Positions 52,941-63,484 of a DNA stretch of 64,000 nt are shown piece after piece. The stretch's first letter is position 1; the number at the start of each line of letters is the position of its first letter. The stretch covers positions 103,822 to 167,821 of the forward strand of contig CAIIXF020000790.1 of the NCBI GenBank assembly GCA_903813345.2. The letters run 5' to 3'. The DNA comes from Owenia fusiformis (Eukaryota; Annelida; Polychaeta; Sabellida; Oweniidae). A program made the translations under genes and the position numbers. Under the pieces are notes generated by a model. That model did no database searches. It was not told where the DNA came from and saw nothing but the letters and a program-made list of their open reading frames with translations.

Positions 52941-52994
52941 CAGAAATCGTCTGCCCCCCTCCTCCGTTCATTTTGTAGGATCACCGGGCGTGAC
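52941..52994. repeat. Solo terminus of the foldback family
   Basis: CAGAAATCGTCTGCCCCCCT, CTCCGT and GATCACCGGGCGTGA appear in the same order as at the right end of the 1,026-bp element (52108-52158), but with more changes. It is a relic of an older copy or of a longer parent. Confidence 0.7.
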
Positions 52995-53189
52995 TGAGAA
53001 CATCAAATGTCACCAGAAAGAACAGAACAAATATTTAACACATAATAAAAACTGTATTGAAGTATCACAATCGGTACTTATCGCTACAACCATTATTCCT
53101 TACAGCAATAGCAACTTTACATTACAATCCTGCTTAATACCTAAAGGAAAGGGGTAAACTTCCATCAAAGCGTACCAATGTCTGTCAAG

Positions 53190-54125
53190 TCAAAATTGGG
53201 GTATTTTTTTTAAAAAATTGGGAGAATTTTAGATTTTTTAAAGAAACATCGGGGTGAAAAGAGAGACATTTTGAAAATCGGGATTTTTAAAAAAAATTGA
53301 TAGAATCGGGATTTCAAAAAGATATTGGGAGAAAAATCGGGGTAACAAAAATTATATCAACAATTCCAAAAAATCGGGAGAAAATCGGGATTACTAATAT
53401 ATAAATTGGGAGAAAATTGAGATTTCTTAAAAATTAAGAAAAATCGGGTCTACGAAAATAATCAGGGGAAATCAGGATTGATAAGAAAATCAGGAGAAAA
53501 TCGGGATTGCTAAGACTTAACGGGAGAAAATCAGGGTTCAAAAAAATTAATTGGGAGAACAATCAGGGTTTACAAAAAAATAATTGGGAGAAAATTAGAA
53601 TGGCAAGAATTAATTGGGAGAAAAATCAGGGTTTACAAAAAATAATTTGATCAATCCATTTATTGCAAAATGATCTATTTGCAGCTTCTTTTCTTACTTA
53701 GAAATAATTTCAATTAGAAATATCATGTTGAGAAATGTAATATTTCATGATCATTTCCTATTCTGTATATACATCTAGTTATGTAACTTTTAAAATCTAA
53801 ATTACTGATCTTAAAAGTGAAAATAAAGAAACATAAACCTCACAACAAACGAGTATAAATGGAAATATCAAGAGTTTCCAAGAAAAGTCAGGGTGTCTCA
53901 TAAACAAAGTGGGAGTTTTGAACGAAAAATTGGGAAAGTACGGAAGAGTTTAAAGAAAATCAGAATTGTTATCTTAAAATCCATCGTCGCTTTCCACTAG
54001 GTCTAAAGACAACTGAAATTTTGTGAATGAAGATGCTTAAAATACTGGTTTTGAGAAAATAAAATTCGGGACGAGCACTCAAAAATCGGAATTTCTCCCA
54101 ATTTAAATGGGGATTTGACAGGTAA
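53190..54125. repeat. Degenerate tandem repeat, GGGAGAAAATCGGGATT type
   Basis: Words such as ATCGGGATT, TTGGGAGAAAAT and ATCGGGAGAAAATC recur every few tens of bases from 53190 to 53650 and again from about 53880 to 54125. An AT-rich interruption (53650-53880) lies between. The unit length drifts and no coding frame persists. Confidence 0.65.
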
Positions 54126-54351
54126 CGTACCTAGGCTTATCGAAGTATGAAACATATTTTTTAGAATTCTGGTTAAAACATCAGAACTTAGTCATATAAA
54201 GTTTTTATACATTTTTGCAGCACATATACCACATAATATGGATAAATACAAAACAGTTGAGGCTAAAATTTTCTTATGTACCCCCTTATTTTGATTTAAA
54301 ACAGCTACATTCAGACATTTCAATCAACGCATTGGAAAGGAAGCAATAGTA

Positions 54352-54768
54352 ACGGAGTTTCTCGCGAAAAGACCTAGAGTTTTTTAATAAACGCTCATGG
54401 GCCTTTATTAAGAGGAAAAAATGAGGGTGGGCGTTTATTTAGAGGGAAAATAGCTATCCAAAGCCAATGGGCGTTTATTTCGAGGGATATTATCGATTGT
54501 AAAGTTGACACATGGCCTTCATACTCACGCACTAGTATAGAACATTGACCAATATGTGACCTCTTGTCATATTTTTATTAATCATTTGTACTTGAAACAG
54601 TTATCACTTATTACCATCGTATTTATTGTTTGCAATTTCAGTCCTTTTCTCGAATAATTCGCCCATTTTTTAATAAACGCCCATGGGCCTTTATAAAGAG
54701 AAAAAATATATTTCCATACACCCCTCTTTCAAATAAACGCACATGGGCCTATTCGCGAGAAACTCCGG
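54352..54768. mobile_element. 417-bp MITE with 17-bp TIRs and TA target duplication
   Basis: The ends are ACGGAGTTTCTCGCGAA and the inverse of CCGGAGTTTCTCGCGAA. TA directly flanks both sides (54350-54351 and 54769-54770), the signature of Tc1/mariner-type insertion. Inside are four or five copies of a TAAACGCYCATGGGC-containing subrepeat in both orientations. There is no transposase, so it is non-autonomous. Confidence 0.82.
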
Positions 54769-55123
54769 TACACAGCAATTCATTATGCTTGACACATCTT
54801 TGATTATGATTTGATTTTGTTCCAAGATATTGTTTTTGTTATGTGTCTGTCTATGTTCCCTTACACAAATAAAATACTAATGTTAATGATAACATAAGCA
54901 CTTCAACACTGTCATTAGATTAGTAAATAACACTATTGATTTAAGATAGGTACGTTTGATGATACTACTTTACTAATACAATAATAATAATGTAATAATA
55001 ACCATGATTATAATTATAGATAATTGATAAAATGTATAATACTTTCACATTATTTTTTATGCATTTTTGCATATTATAGTAGAATACATAGACAAATATG
55101 AAAATACACGAACATCCATTGAG

Positions 55124-55302
55124 TACAAGGGTAGATCAAAAAATTCCTTACCGTTGGCTCTAGATGTTTTAATAAGAGGAGTTGGATGCTAAAACTTTAA
55201 CACTAACTAGCTACCCCGTCTCTGGTTAAAGTTTGATCATCCAACTCCTGTTATTATAAAATCTAGAGACAATGGTAAGAAACTTTTTGACCAACCCTTG
55301 TA
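55124..55302. mobile_element. 179-bp mariner-like palindromic MITE
   Basis: It begins TACAAGGGTAGATCAAAAA and ends TTTTTGACCAACCCTTGTA. The arms pair for about 75 bp (CTCTAGAT, GGAGTTGGATG, AACTTTAA). The TA at each end fits Tc1/mariner target specificity. The family is inferred from the ends only. Confidence 0.8.
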
Positions 55303-56648
55303 TCAGCAATTATTACTCATGAAAATTAGTAAAAGAAAATCCGGACATGTTGATCAACCTTGATATTATTGAATAAGAATCTATTAGACTATGATATATT
55401 TACAGAAATTCCAAAAACACATCTTGGAAGTCCCAATTATACATACTATAAATAGAGGACACATTTTAGTTAAAATGAGCTGTTTGCCAAAAACCATACA
55501 CAAATATATTGATGGACACAATTTCACAAATGTAGAAAAATACCAACAACAGTGTAGAAAATCTACAGTTGCTTCAAGGTCATTGTACATCATACAACCT
55601 ATAATTTACAGCCCTTAGAGTAACAATAGAAAAGAATATGATCACCTCAAGGTATACAGTCATGGCAGACATATTTCTCTGTAAGTAAAGAAATGCCAAT
55701 TTAGAATATCTAATGTCACCTGAAGATTGCTGTATGAAATACGGTCACCTTTACAATGACAAAAAGAAATTCTAGAATCTAGTCGCTAATAGTGTCCTCT
55801 CCTCAATCTCTATCAGTGTGAAGTTACAGTGTGTAAATTTACAAGGTAGCTTCTATGAAAACCATAGCACATCTACCGTTGATGCAGAGTATAAGGCAAA
55901 TCTATGGCGGACACAGTTTCCCAAAATAGAGAAATACAAACTACCGTGAAAATCTTCTCGAGGTCACTGTACAGCCTCAATGGTAATCATATAATTTATA
56001 TGGTCACAACAAGGAATACGGCAAGCCTATTACAAACATAGTTCTCTGTAGGTAGAGATTTGCCAATAACTACCATAGATTTCAAAGTTGCCGTACAACA
56101 TATCCCAATTGAGAAATACCTATGCTTTGACAAATATAGAAAATCTAAAGTCACCTCAAGGCTGGTGAATAACACACAGTCACCTTTACAATAACAATAG
56201 AAATTCTAAATTCACCACAGGATCGAGTCTCTAACTGAGTCCTCTCCTCAATCACTTTCAGTGTAAAGTTAGTGTATAAATTTACAAGGTAGCTTCTATG
56301 GAAACCATAGCAAATCTACAGTCGCAACAGAGTTTATGGCAGACAGTTTCCCAAAAATAGAGAAATACCAACAACAATAGAAAATCTACAGTCTTCTCCT
56401 GGTACAACATGTGTCTCATGTACAACATGCAGTCATGAAACATTATATGACCACCTCAAGGAATATGGAAATTCTATAGATGATGTAGTTCCCTGGAGTA
56501 GAGAAATACCAACCAACAATAATCCGTCTTTAAGGTTGTTGTACAATGTATCCCAATTGAGAAATATCTATGTTACGACAAATGTAGAAGAAAACCTACA
56601 AAACCCAAGGTTGCTGTATGACATCCAGTCATCTCTACAATTGCAATA

Positions 56649-57470
56649 CACCCTATACAGACTGTGCTATACTAAATAAAACAAACAGTGTGGATATCTT
56701 GTGTGCAAGGTGTGGATATATAGGGTGAGCCCAAAAAAATGCCACTTTCTTTTCAAGACACTACAACTTTTTTATTTTCCAACCTACATACCCCAAATTT
56801 TGCAGTTATATAGTGCCAAGGGTCCTTAGTAATAATATAATGTAACAAGTGCTTCAACTTGGATTATATTTAATCTAAAGGGGAGTTCAAATGGTCCGCC
56901 ACCCTAATTGTAATATATTTTAGTTTTATTCGCTTTGCTTACATGTATATAGCAGTATCAATGAAATGTTAGCTAGGTTTTTTTCAACCTGTCTTAATTG
57001 CCAGCTTTTAGCAATTTTCTAGATTGGGTGCCTTCATACCATCTCCTGGAGACCTCCCCATACCCTATACTCACTTGGGTTTGCATTAGGGCTATTAGTT
57101 TGGCGATCATCAGGTCATATTAGTTCAGGAACATTTTGCAAATTATGCTTATTTCTCATGGCACACCACATGTTTAAGTGAGACGCTGGTGACATATTTT
57201 ATTCAAGTAAAAGTGTATAATTCATGATTCATGGCTAGATAACAACCTCAAGTTTCATTTGGTATGCAAATTATGATTTTATATCAAAAATTAAAAAAAA
57301 AAGTTATAGCATTTTGCCACCCAGTATAATTGAGTACACAACATGCCTTAGTTTGTGAAATATCACAAATTCAGATTCAAAAATGACCCTTAATATCCAC
57401 ACCTCGCACACTTGATATCAACACTGCTTGCTTTCATCATGCTTTCATATAGCACAGTCTGCATAGAGTG
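56649..57470. mobile_element. 822-bp element with ~75-bp terminal inverted repeats
   Basis: The left end is CACCCTATACAGACTGTGCT and the right end, read inverted, is CACTCTATGCAGACTGTGCT. Both continue with CAGTGTKGATATC and AGGTGTGGATAT. The interior has no open frame of useful length. Insertion interrupts the ~430-bp tandem repeat, which gives independent support for the boundaries. Confidence 0.8.
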
Positions 57471-57974
57471 CAAAACTAATTTTACTGTCAACTCAAGAAT
57501 CAAACTCTAATTGAGTCCTTCTCCCCACCTCTGTCAATGAAAGTTTACACACTGTAGCTTCTACAAGGTAGCCTGTATAGCAACCAAAGAAAACCTACAG
57601 TCGCCACAGAGTTGGGAATTCTATGACGGACACATTTTCCCAAAATAGAGAAAAACTAATGACCCTATTTATTAACCATAAAAATTATAAAGTCACTACA
57701 AGGAATACAGCAAATCAATGGTAGATATAGTTTTCTGAAGAAGGAAAATGCCAACCATCATAAATATGTAGCTGTATAACATATCCCTATTGAGAAATAC
57801 CTATGCTATGACGTATATAGAAAATTTATAATCACCTCCAATTTGCTGTATGCCCTATGGTCAACTCTACAATGACACTAAAATACTACAATCACTTTAA
57901 GATCTAGTCTCTAAGTGAGTTCTCACCTCAATCATAATCAGTGTAAATTTACAATTTGTAAATGTACAATAGGT

Positions 57975-58690
57975 TAAAAAATGACAGAAGGTATCGCAAC
58001 AGATTTCAGACAGTCACATGTTGGATTGTGGTAATTTTCTGAAAATTTAAAAAGGTGCATATGTTAGGTCAATGCATTATCTAAAAGAAAAGTACTCATA
58101 AACATGATAAAATAATTTGGACTTCAAGACAGGGAAGGTGCAAACACCCCACCAACATTTTTTTTCAAAAATATTTTCCTGATTTTTAGCCCCTTCCACT
58201 CTTTTTTTATAATGTTTTACGCATTAATATGTTGCATTTGTAGACACAGTTAATATCCTAAAAGGAAAATAGGATTCAACTGGGATAAAGTGGAAAACAG
58301 TTTTTACTATGTTATTTTCCCATAGGGAAAACTCATGCGATCCATTGTATTCAGCCTAGTTTTGGTCACCGAAAAGTGATACCCTGCGTGAATCCTATTT
58401 TTCTTTTAAGAGTTTATTTGTGTCTCCAAATACAACATATTGATGCATAAAACATTTAAAAACTTTAGTGGAAGGTTTGAAAATCAGGACAACATGTCAG
58501 AAAAAAGTTGGTCGGGTGTTTGCACCTCCCCTTCAAAGTCCAAATTATTTTATCATCTCAATAAGTGCTTGTCCTGGAGTAAATGGATTGGCCTAACATA
58601 TGCACTTGATCAAATCCTTAGAAAATATATTACCTAAAATCCAACATGTGACTGTCTGAAATCTGTTGCGATACCTTCAGTCATTCTTTA
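57975..58690. mobile_element. Foldback MITE, copy 2 (~716 bp)
   Basis: It is colinear with 47995-48703: GAAGGTATCGCAACAGATTT at the left faces its near-complement AAATCTGTTGCGATACCTTC at the right. The loop holds GGGATAAAGTGGAAAACA and CATAGGGAAAACTCATG as in copy 1. It is inserted in the ~430-bp tandem repeat. The 65-residue frame at 58440-58637 lies in the right arm and is not a gene. Confidence 0.82.
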
Positions 58691-58952
58691 CTACGGCAAC
58701 CATAGCAACAGCAAAAAATATGGTCAATTAAATAAAAATTCCAGTACTTTCACCCTCATCAATATCAAATCATTCATTGATATTTTTAACATATGTTAAC
58801 CTTGTTGATGTTAAACTAACATAAATGTTCATTGTCAGTATTCAAAGTTGATGGTGGATGTAGATATGATTCTCCATAGTTTCTAAGTCAGCTCATATAC
58901 TGAGGCCATACACTTGGTAGTGAGGATCATACACCACTATGATAAAAAATAA
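58691..58952 (-). other. Possible 3' UTR side of the minus-strand gene
   Basis: It lies downstream (on the minus strand) of the candidate stop codon. An AATAAA on the minus strand occurs at about 58413-58418 inside the MITE, which could serve as a polyadenylation signal. No nearer AATAAA was found. This is inference only. Confidence 0.25.
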
Positions 58953-59027
58953 CTAATGTTTTTTTGTGAATGTTGGGTATTTCTTGACACCTCTTTGGGA
59001 TTTCTTCCTAACATCATCTGTACCATT
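58953..59027 (-). CDS. Candidate terminal coding exon (basic C-terminus)
   Basis: On the minus strand TTTAATTTCAG at 59028-59038 is a good 3' splice acceptor. It is followed by 24 in-frame codons (phase 0) and a TAG stop. The peptide begins NGTDDVRKKSQR and ends YPTFTKKH. It is lysine/arginine-rich, as many protein tails are. The entry phase 0 matches the exit phase of the exon at 62079-62234, so the two could be spliced across a ~3.05-kb intron full of repeats. No family is recognised from this exon alone. It could be a chance frame because it is only 75 bp. Confidence 0.45.
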   Translation of the reverse strand, partial: NGTDDVRKKSQRGVKKYPTFTKKH

Positions 59028-59204
59028 CTGAAATTAAATTAGAAATGTATAGATTACATTAAAACACATCTATTTTTTATCAAATATTTCAAAAGTTAAG
59101 AAACTTCAAACGTCAAGGAATGAGTCAGGATATTGCCTTAAAAATTATCGATAATTGAAGTATGAAAAACCAACTCGGTCACACATCTTCTTACTATAAA
59201 GCGT

Positions 59205-60170
59205 GGTGATCCGTCTGTCTTTCTGTCTGTCTGTCTGATGGTTTGACCTTGGGCCCTTATACTCGGTCAAAATACTAAGTGGGGCAGTGAGCATTCTACG
59301 AAGTTCAGAGGTCAAGATCATTCCAAGGTCAAAGGTCAATATCTAAGTATTTGGATTTTTAAGATCTTGGTTTGTGCTGTGACCCTTGACTACCCATGAT
59401 GAAGTGATCTGAGGTCAAGGTCAACATTATGGGTTCAGATCATTCCAAGGTCAAAGATCAATATCTTAGAATTTGGCGTTTTAATTCATTTTGGAGCTGT
59501 TGTGACGCTTGGCAACCCATAATTAGGTGAGCTGAGGTCAGGGTCATTCCTAGTTCAAAGGTCAACATTTAGGTTTATGGTGATTTAAAGTCATTGAAAC
59601 TGCTGTGACCCTTGGTGACTAATCATTAGGTGATCTGAGGTAAAGATCAACCTTATGGGTCAAGGTCATTCTAAGCTCAAGGGTCAATATCTTGGTATTT
59701 GACTTCCTAGGTCAAAGGTCAATATCTAGGCATTTGATGATTTAAGGCCAGCTTCTGCAACCCTTGGCGACCAATAATTAGTTGACTTAAGGTCAAGGTC
59801 AATGTTTTGGGTCAAGGTTATCTTAAGGTTAAAGGTCAATATCTAAGTATTTGGCATTTTAAGCACCTTAGAGGCTGCTGTGACCCTTGGCAACCCTTGA
59901 TTACGTGACCTGAGGTCATTGTTCATGGGTCAAGGTCAATATCTAAATATTTGGCGTTTCAAGGCACTTAAAAGATACTGTGACTTAGTGACTCATGATT
60001 AAGCTACACGAGGTCAAAGTCAATCTTTATGGGCCAAGGTCATCTCAAAGTCAAGGTGAATATCTAGGTATTTGACGTTTTTAGGTCTTTTGGACAAGAT
60101 CACCTAAATTCAAGAATCAGGCAAGGTCAAATTTACAGGTATTTAGCATTTTATGGGGGCTGCTGTCATG
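59205..60170 (+). repeat. AGGTCA-rich degenerate tandem repeat with GTCT microsatellite
   Basis: A GTCTGTCTGTCT run at about 59214-59238 opens the field. About seven units of roughly 100-150 bp follow, each with CTGCTGTGACCCTTGG (near 59372, 59500, 59602, 59753, 59876 and 59975), a GACTTGAGGTCAAGG-like segment, and ATATCTAGGTATTTGG. Perfect DR1 AGGTCAAAGGTCA occurs at 59326-59338 and 59709-59721. It has the look of the AGGTCA-rich interspersed repeats common in mollusc genomes. The minus-strand frame at 59145-59339 is a shadow. Confidence 0.75.
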
Positions 60171-60402
60171 CGGGGACTGATGTTCCCCTTGGTGAGCCAC
60201 TCCCAACAGGTAGATTGCTAGTATTATTAACCCTTAACATCTTATCCTTCTTCTGAGAGTACAGAAATAACAATTTGTATGACGATATATGAAGAATATT
60301 GACATCAAAGACAATGCATTTCAATATACCAGAATCGAAAGAGTAATTTATACAAAAAAAGTTTGAAGCATATCCTCCAAAACATTGCTTACTTTCCTTC
60401 TA
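60171..60402. other. No gene recognised; repeat flank
   Basis: A transition out of the AGGTCA field with nothing I can name. Confidence 0.35.
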
Positions 60403-61025
60403 TTGTGTGTCCCAAAAAATTTGACGCTTTTTGACAAGAATTTTCTTGACAACTGATAAACCAAATTCATTGAAAATCATTATAGAATATCATTAGCAAG
60501 CAGTCAAAATAAAAACAAGATCAACATTCTGTGAAAGCTAAGAAATTCAAAAAAGCACACTGGAGCTGTGCGATGAGACCTGTATAGATAGTGTACCAGC
60601 TATCAGGTGATAGCGTCTGTCAATCAGTCAAAATAGCTTGTCTGTGTGTCACGTTTAATTAATTTTTTTCATTCTTCCTTAATTTCCAAAATCCATTGAT
60701 TCTCAAAATTAATTGGAGGTGATATTGTTAGAATAAATACTTGGAAATGGATTAATACGTGACTTTTACATTGATATTGGTTATTTTGAAATACAGTCTA
60801 TAATTCAAAAATATACACATACTATAAGACCCATCTCTTACATATTCATAGCACTAGCAGAAGAACTTGGTTCATCTAATTCTAAGTACTCACATAACAT
60901 TTACTTGATCTTTTTCATATTTTTATACCTTTCTAATGATACTCTTGGGCTACTTTGTACGAATTTTCATCAGTTATCGAAAAAATACTTGTCAAAAAGT
61001 GTCTAATTTCTTGGTGCATCAGATA
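60403..61025. mobile_element. ~620-bp element with ~90-bp diverged TIRs
   Basis: The left end reads GTGTCCCAAAAAATTTGACG then CTTTTTGACAAG and AACTGAT. The inverted right end reads GCACCAAGAAATTAGACA then CTTTTTGACAAG and AACTGAT. Both reach TATCATTAG. No transposase frame lies inside. The TIR resembles short mariner-like non-autonomous elements, but I cannot assign a family. Confidence 0.65.
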
Positions 61026-61244
61026 TAGACATTAATGGTATTTCTTGATAAGTAAATTGGTGTTTATCTTAGTAATTAAGGGATTATAGTAACTTAAAGT
61101 TACTGAGCATCCAGTTTTGACACTTTACCTTGATGATGAACAGTTAGATTCAATCAAAAAATGATGATGGATGATGTTGGATGGAGAAGTCACATATTCA
61201 AAGACAAGGCATTAACATGCAAAATGTCAACACTTTTTGGCTTG

Positions 61245-61953
61245 GGGACAGGTCATCCCCTAGACAACTCATCCCTGGATAACACATCCTTTAGATAACT
61301 CATCCCCTAGAAAACTCATCCCCTGGACAACCCATCCCTAGACAACTCATCCTTTATCACACGAAGCTAAATTGTAAAGTGATTTTTTGAAAGGAAATAT
61401 CAAATAAATACACCTTGGATCATCCAAAATATTATTTTTCACTTTATTGACACGAAGTTATGAAATTAAAACTTGAAAACATGAACTTTAAAAACTTCAT
61501 CTGTGAATTCTGTAAAAAAATAATCCTAGGATTAAAGAATATTTGAGTTATGAACTGAACAAACATATTTATGACATCAAAGAAGCTTCTTCTATCAATG
61601 TTAATATAATATTGAAATTGTATATTAAAAGTAAAATTTAAAAGAAAATATTTACAAAACAAATTACAGATTAATTGGTTAATTGATTAATCTCCTTGGT
61701 TTTCTAACAGTAAAGATTTCCCCTCCAAAAATTATTTGTTCGTGTTATATATGTTTATGCAACTTAAATCTGATCATATTCAAAACTAAAACATTAAAAA
61801 ACCATTTGAATATCAAACATGAATTGATAATGTATAACATTACATTAGTCAAACATGCCGAAGGATGATTTGTTTAGGGGATGAGTTGTCCAGGGATGAG
61901 TTGTCCAGAGGATTAGTTGTCCAGGGATGAGTTGTCTAGGGAATGAGTTACCC
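61245..61953. mobile_element. ~710-bp element with inverted ends made of ~17-bp tandem repeats
   Basis: The left end (61245-61354) is six to seven copies of GACAACTCATCCCYWG. The right end (about 61860-61953) is four to five copies in the opposite orientation (GGGATGAGTTGTCCAG). The outermost words GACAGGTCATCCCC and the inverse of GAGTTACCCTGTT also match. The middle is AT-rich with 72- and 61-residue chance frames. Confidence 0.75.
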
Positions 61954-62078
61954 TGTTGAACACCAACAACCAAATGCCTAACAGTCTACAAAAACATTGG
62001 AGACTGTAACAATATGTCATGACTTGGGTTAGTGACATAAAAATGAATAAACAAAGGTGTATCCAAAACATCCCATAC

Positions 62079-62234
62079 CAATATTTCCCTGCCTGAGGTC
62101 TCCTTGAGTAGGACCGAAAGACTGTCTGTACCAGCCATGTCATGTTTGTAGAACTTGATTGTCTTACACTTTCCTGGCTGCAGCTTGCCCTTCTTGGAGG
62201 TGATCTCAAACGGCTTGTTGCCCATTACTTTCAT
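62079..62234 (-). CDS. Candidate internal exon with an ASH/MSP-like segment
   Basis: The minus strand has a strong acceptor (TTTTTCTCCAG, adjacent at 62235) and a donor GTATGG (from 62078). They bound 156 bp, or 52 codons, open in phase 0 on both sides. The translation has GNKPFEI, then GKLQPG about ten residues on, then a hydrophobic IKFYKHD strand and GREIL at the end. An N-x-PFEI strand, G-x-L-x-PG turn and following beta-strand is the pattern of ASH (ASPM/SPD-2/Hydin) or MSP-like Ig folds in ciliary and centrosomal proteins. The frame stays open upstream to about 62375, so a longer exon with an acceptor near 62363 is also possible. The overlapping frames at 61913-62209 (-) and 62155-62388 (+) are shadows. 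Confidence 0.6.
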
Positions 62235-62375
62235 CTGGAGAAAAATGTCTTCATTCATTACAACATCAAATGTTTCCATAGAGTATTCTTTGAACAGAAG
62301 AAGTGATTGGATTGAAGAAATAATTTTTGGATTAAGACATATTTTCTTTCCAAATGAAGCTGCTTTAAATGAAGT

Positions 62376-63152
62376 TCAAAGGTTTTAGTGACCTCCTCAG
62401 CATTTGAGAATAATTCAGGGTGACTCACCAGTATTCAAATCAATTCATCTGAAGAACTTAAATTTTCAATATACATGCCAAACATTGAACTTGCCAGATT
62501 TAAAGTAACTCCCTATGGGGCACTAGGACCTGGTTAATAGAGGCTTTTCTATATAACTTTGAAATCTCGTTACAGGCTAGTTTTTAATGAGATTTTAGAA
62601 GATCTGTATTTTTAATTACTAAAGACTAACATTTTCTTCTATTTGATGGCATATTTTAATTCTGTGTGTAATTTTCTAAACTTTGATTTGCACTGTTTAT
62701 GTACCTATATTCAAATTCTAGAGATTTTCAAGTTTTCTAAAAATGGTCGGGGTAAAACCCCAATTAAAACAATGTTGAAAATCTTGAAAAGTTCATTTAC
62801 TCTTATAAGAGTTACAATTTTAATGTGAAATCACAATCCACATGTCAATAATATCATATAGTTAAAGTCCAATGGTGTTTTAAGTTGATCCAAATGGAAT
62901 TACTTATTAAATCAATAAATTAAGTGACTCTTGCCATTGAGTTGCCATGTTATCAAGCCCTACCAATACCCATGATGCCATCTTTTGTTCCATTTATATG
63001 GAAAATGGTCAATTAGACCACATTAAATTCATTCTATACTTTACAATAGATACAATTCTTTTAGGTCTGAGATCAAATTCTTTCATCCAAGACTAAATCA
63101 AAATGTGTAAAATAATTCAATATCTTGTTTTATATAATATTAAGTATTTTAC
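62376..63152. other. No feature; presumed intron
   Basis: AT-rich DNA between exon candidates of the minus-strand gene. A 61-residue plus frame at 62643-62828 has no supporting signal. No repeat was recognised. Confidence 0.35.
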
Positions 63153-63166
63153 CATTCAGTAGTTAC

Positions 63167-63222
63167 TGCTCCGAAGTTCTCAGTCATGAGTTGTATATGG
63201 CTCACACATGGCACTGTTCTTA
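63167..63222 (-). CDS. Weak candidate internal exon
   Basis: On the minus strand CTACTCCAG (ending at 63223) could be an acceptor and GTAACT (from 63166) a donor. The enclosed frame reads RTVPCVSHIQLMTENFGA after a split codon and leaves in phase 0, which matches the entry phase of the 62079-62234 exon. An alternative donor GTAAAA at 63152 would leave a phase that creates a stop with that exon. The exon is very short and support is only phase consistency. Confidence 0.28.
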
Positions 63223-63442
63223 CTGGAGTAGCACTAATAAGTTAGAGTCCAACCTAGACCTGGTGTGAACAGGCTGTCTTCTTCTGCAGCTAAAATTTAA
63301 AGAGATCTCATAAGGAAATCTTATTAGCAAACACTGTGTTAAATGTCTATTCTGCTTTACCCAAGGAAAAGTGCAAAGAAATTGTACTTCATATTGATGA
63401 TAGAAACTTAACAAATCAAATTACATAAGTTTGGCTAAAAAC

Positions 63443-63484
63443 CCGGCTGTACATTTTCCTTGATGTCAAAGAATATGATATCTA
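63443..63484 (-). CDS. Very weak candidate internal exon
   Basis: The acceptor CATTTGTGCAG (minus, ending at 63485) and a poor donor GTTTTT bound 42 bp encoding DIIFFDIKENVQPG. The last base would complete a GTA codon with the next candidate exon. The PG-containing strand would fit an ASH-type fold. The poor donor makes this tentative. Confidence 0.18.

Larger units (their letters stand above)
55380..58760. repeat. Degenerate ~430-bp tandem repeat, interrupted by two insertions
   Basis: GAGTCCTCTCCTCAATC-like words occur near 55790, 56222, 57494 and 57901. GTTTCCCAAAATAGAGAAA follows each of the first three. The steps are 432, 1272 and 407. Removing the 822-bp element at 56649-57470 from the long step leaves about 450, close to one repeat. 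After the MITE at 57975-58690 the repeat resumes (GGCAACCATAGCAACAG). The copies are well diverged, so this is an old array. Frames at 55384-55618 on both strands lie within it. Confidence 0.7.

Noticed and set aside
58870-58940. Alternative terminal exon reading VYDPHYQVYGLSI then stop (minus strand)
   Set aside because: It would need an acceptor downstream of the stop of the better-supported exon at 58953-59027. It was kept only as a possible alternative 3' end.
60391-60450. Minus-strand 60-bp exon (phase 0, donor GTAAGC) for the ASH-domain gene
   Set aside because: The segment is the terminal inverted repeat of the 60403-61025 element, with an inverse copy near 60970-61020, so the splice-like edges are fortuitous.
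61130-61190. Minus-strand exon ending at a good donor (CATCATCAAG then GTAAAG)
   Set aside because: No acceptor exists before an in-frame stop, and the stretch is low-complexity ATGATG.
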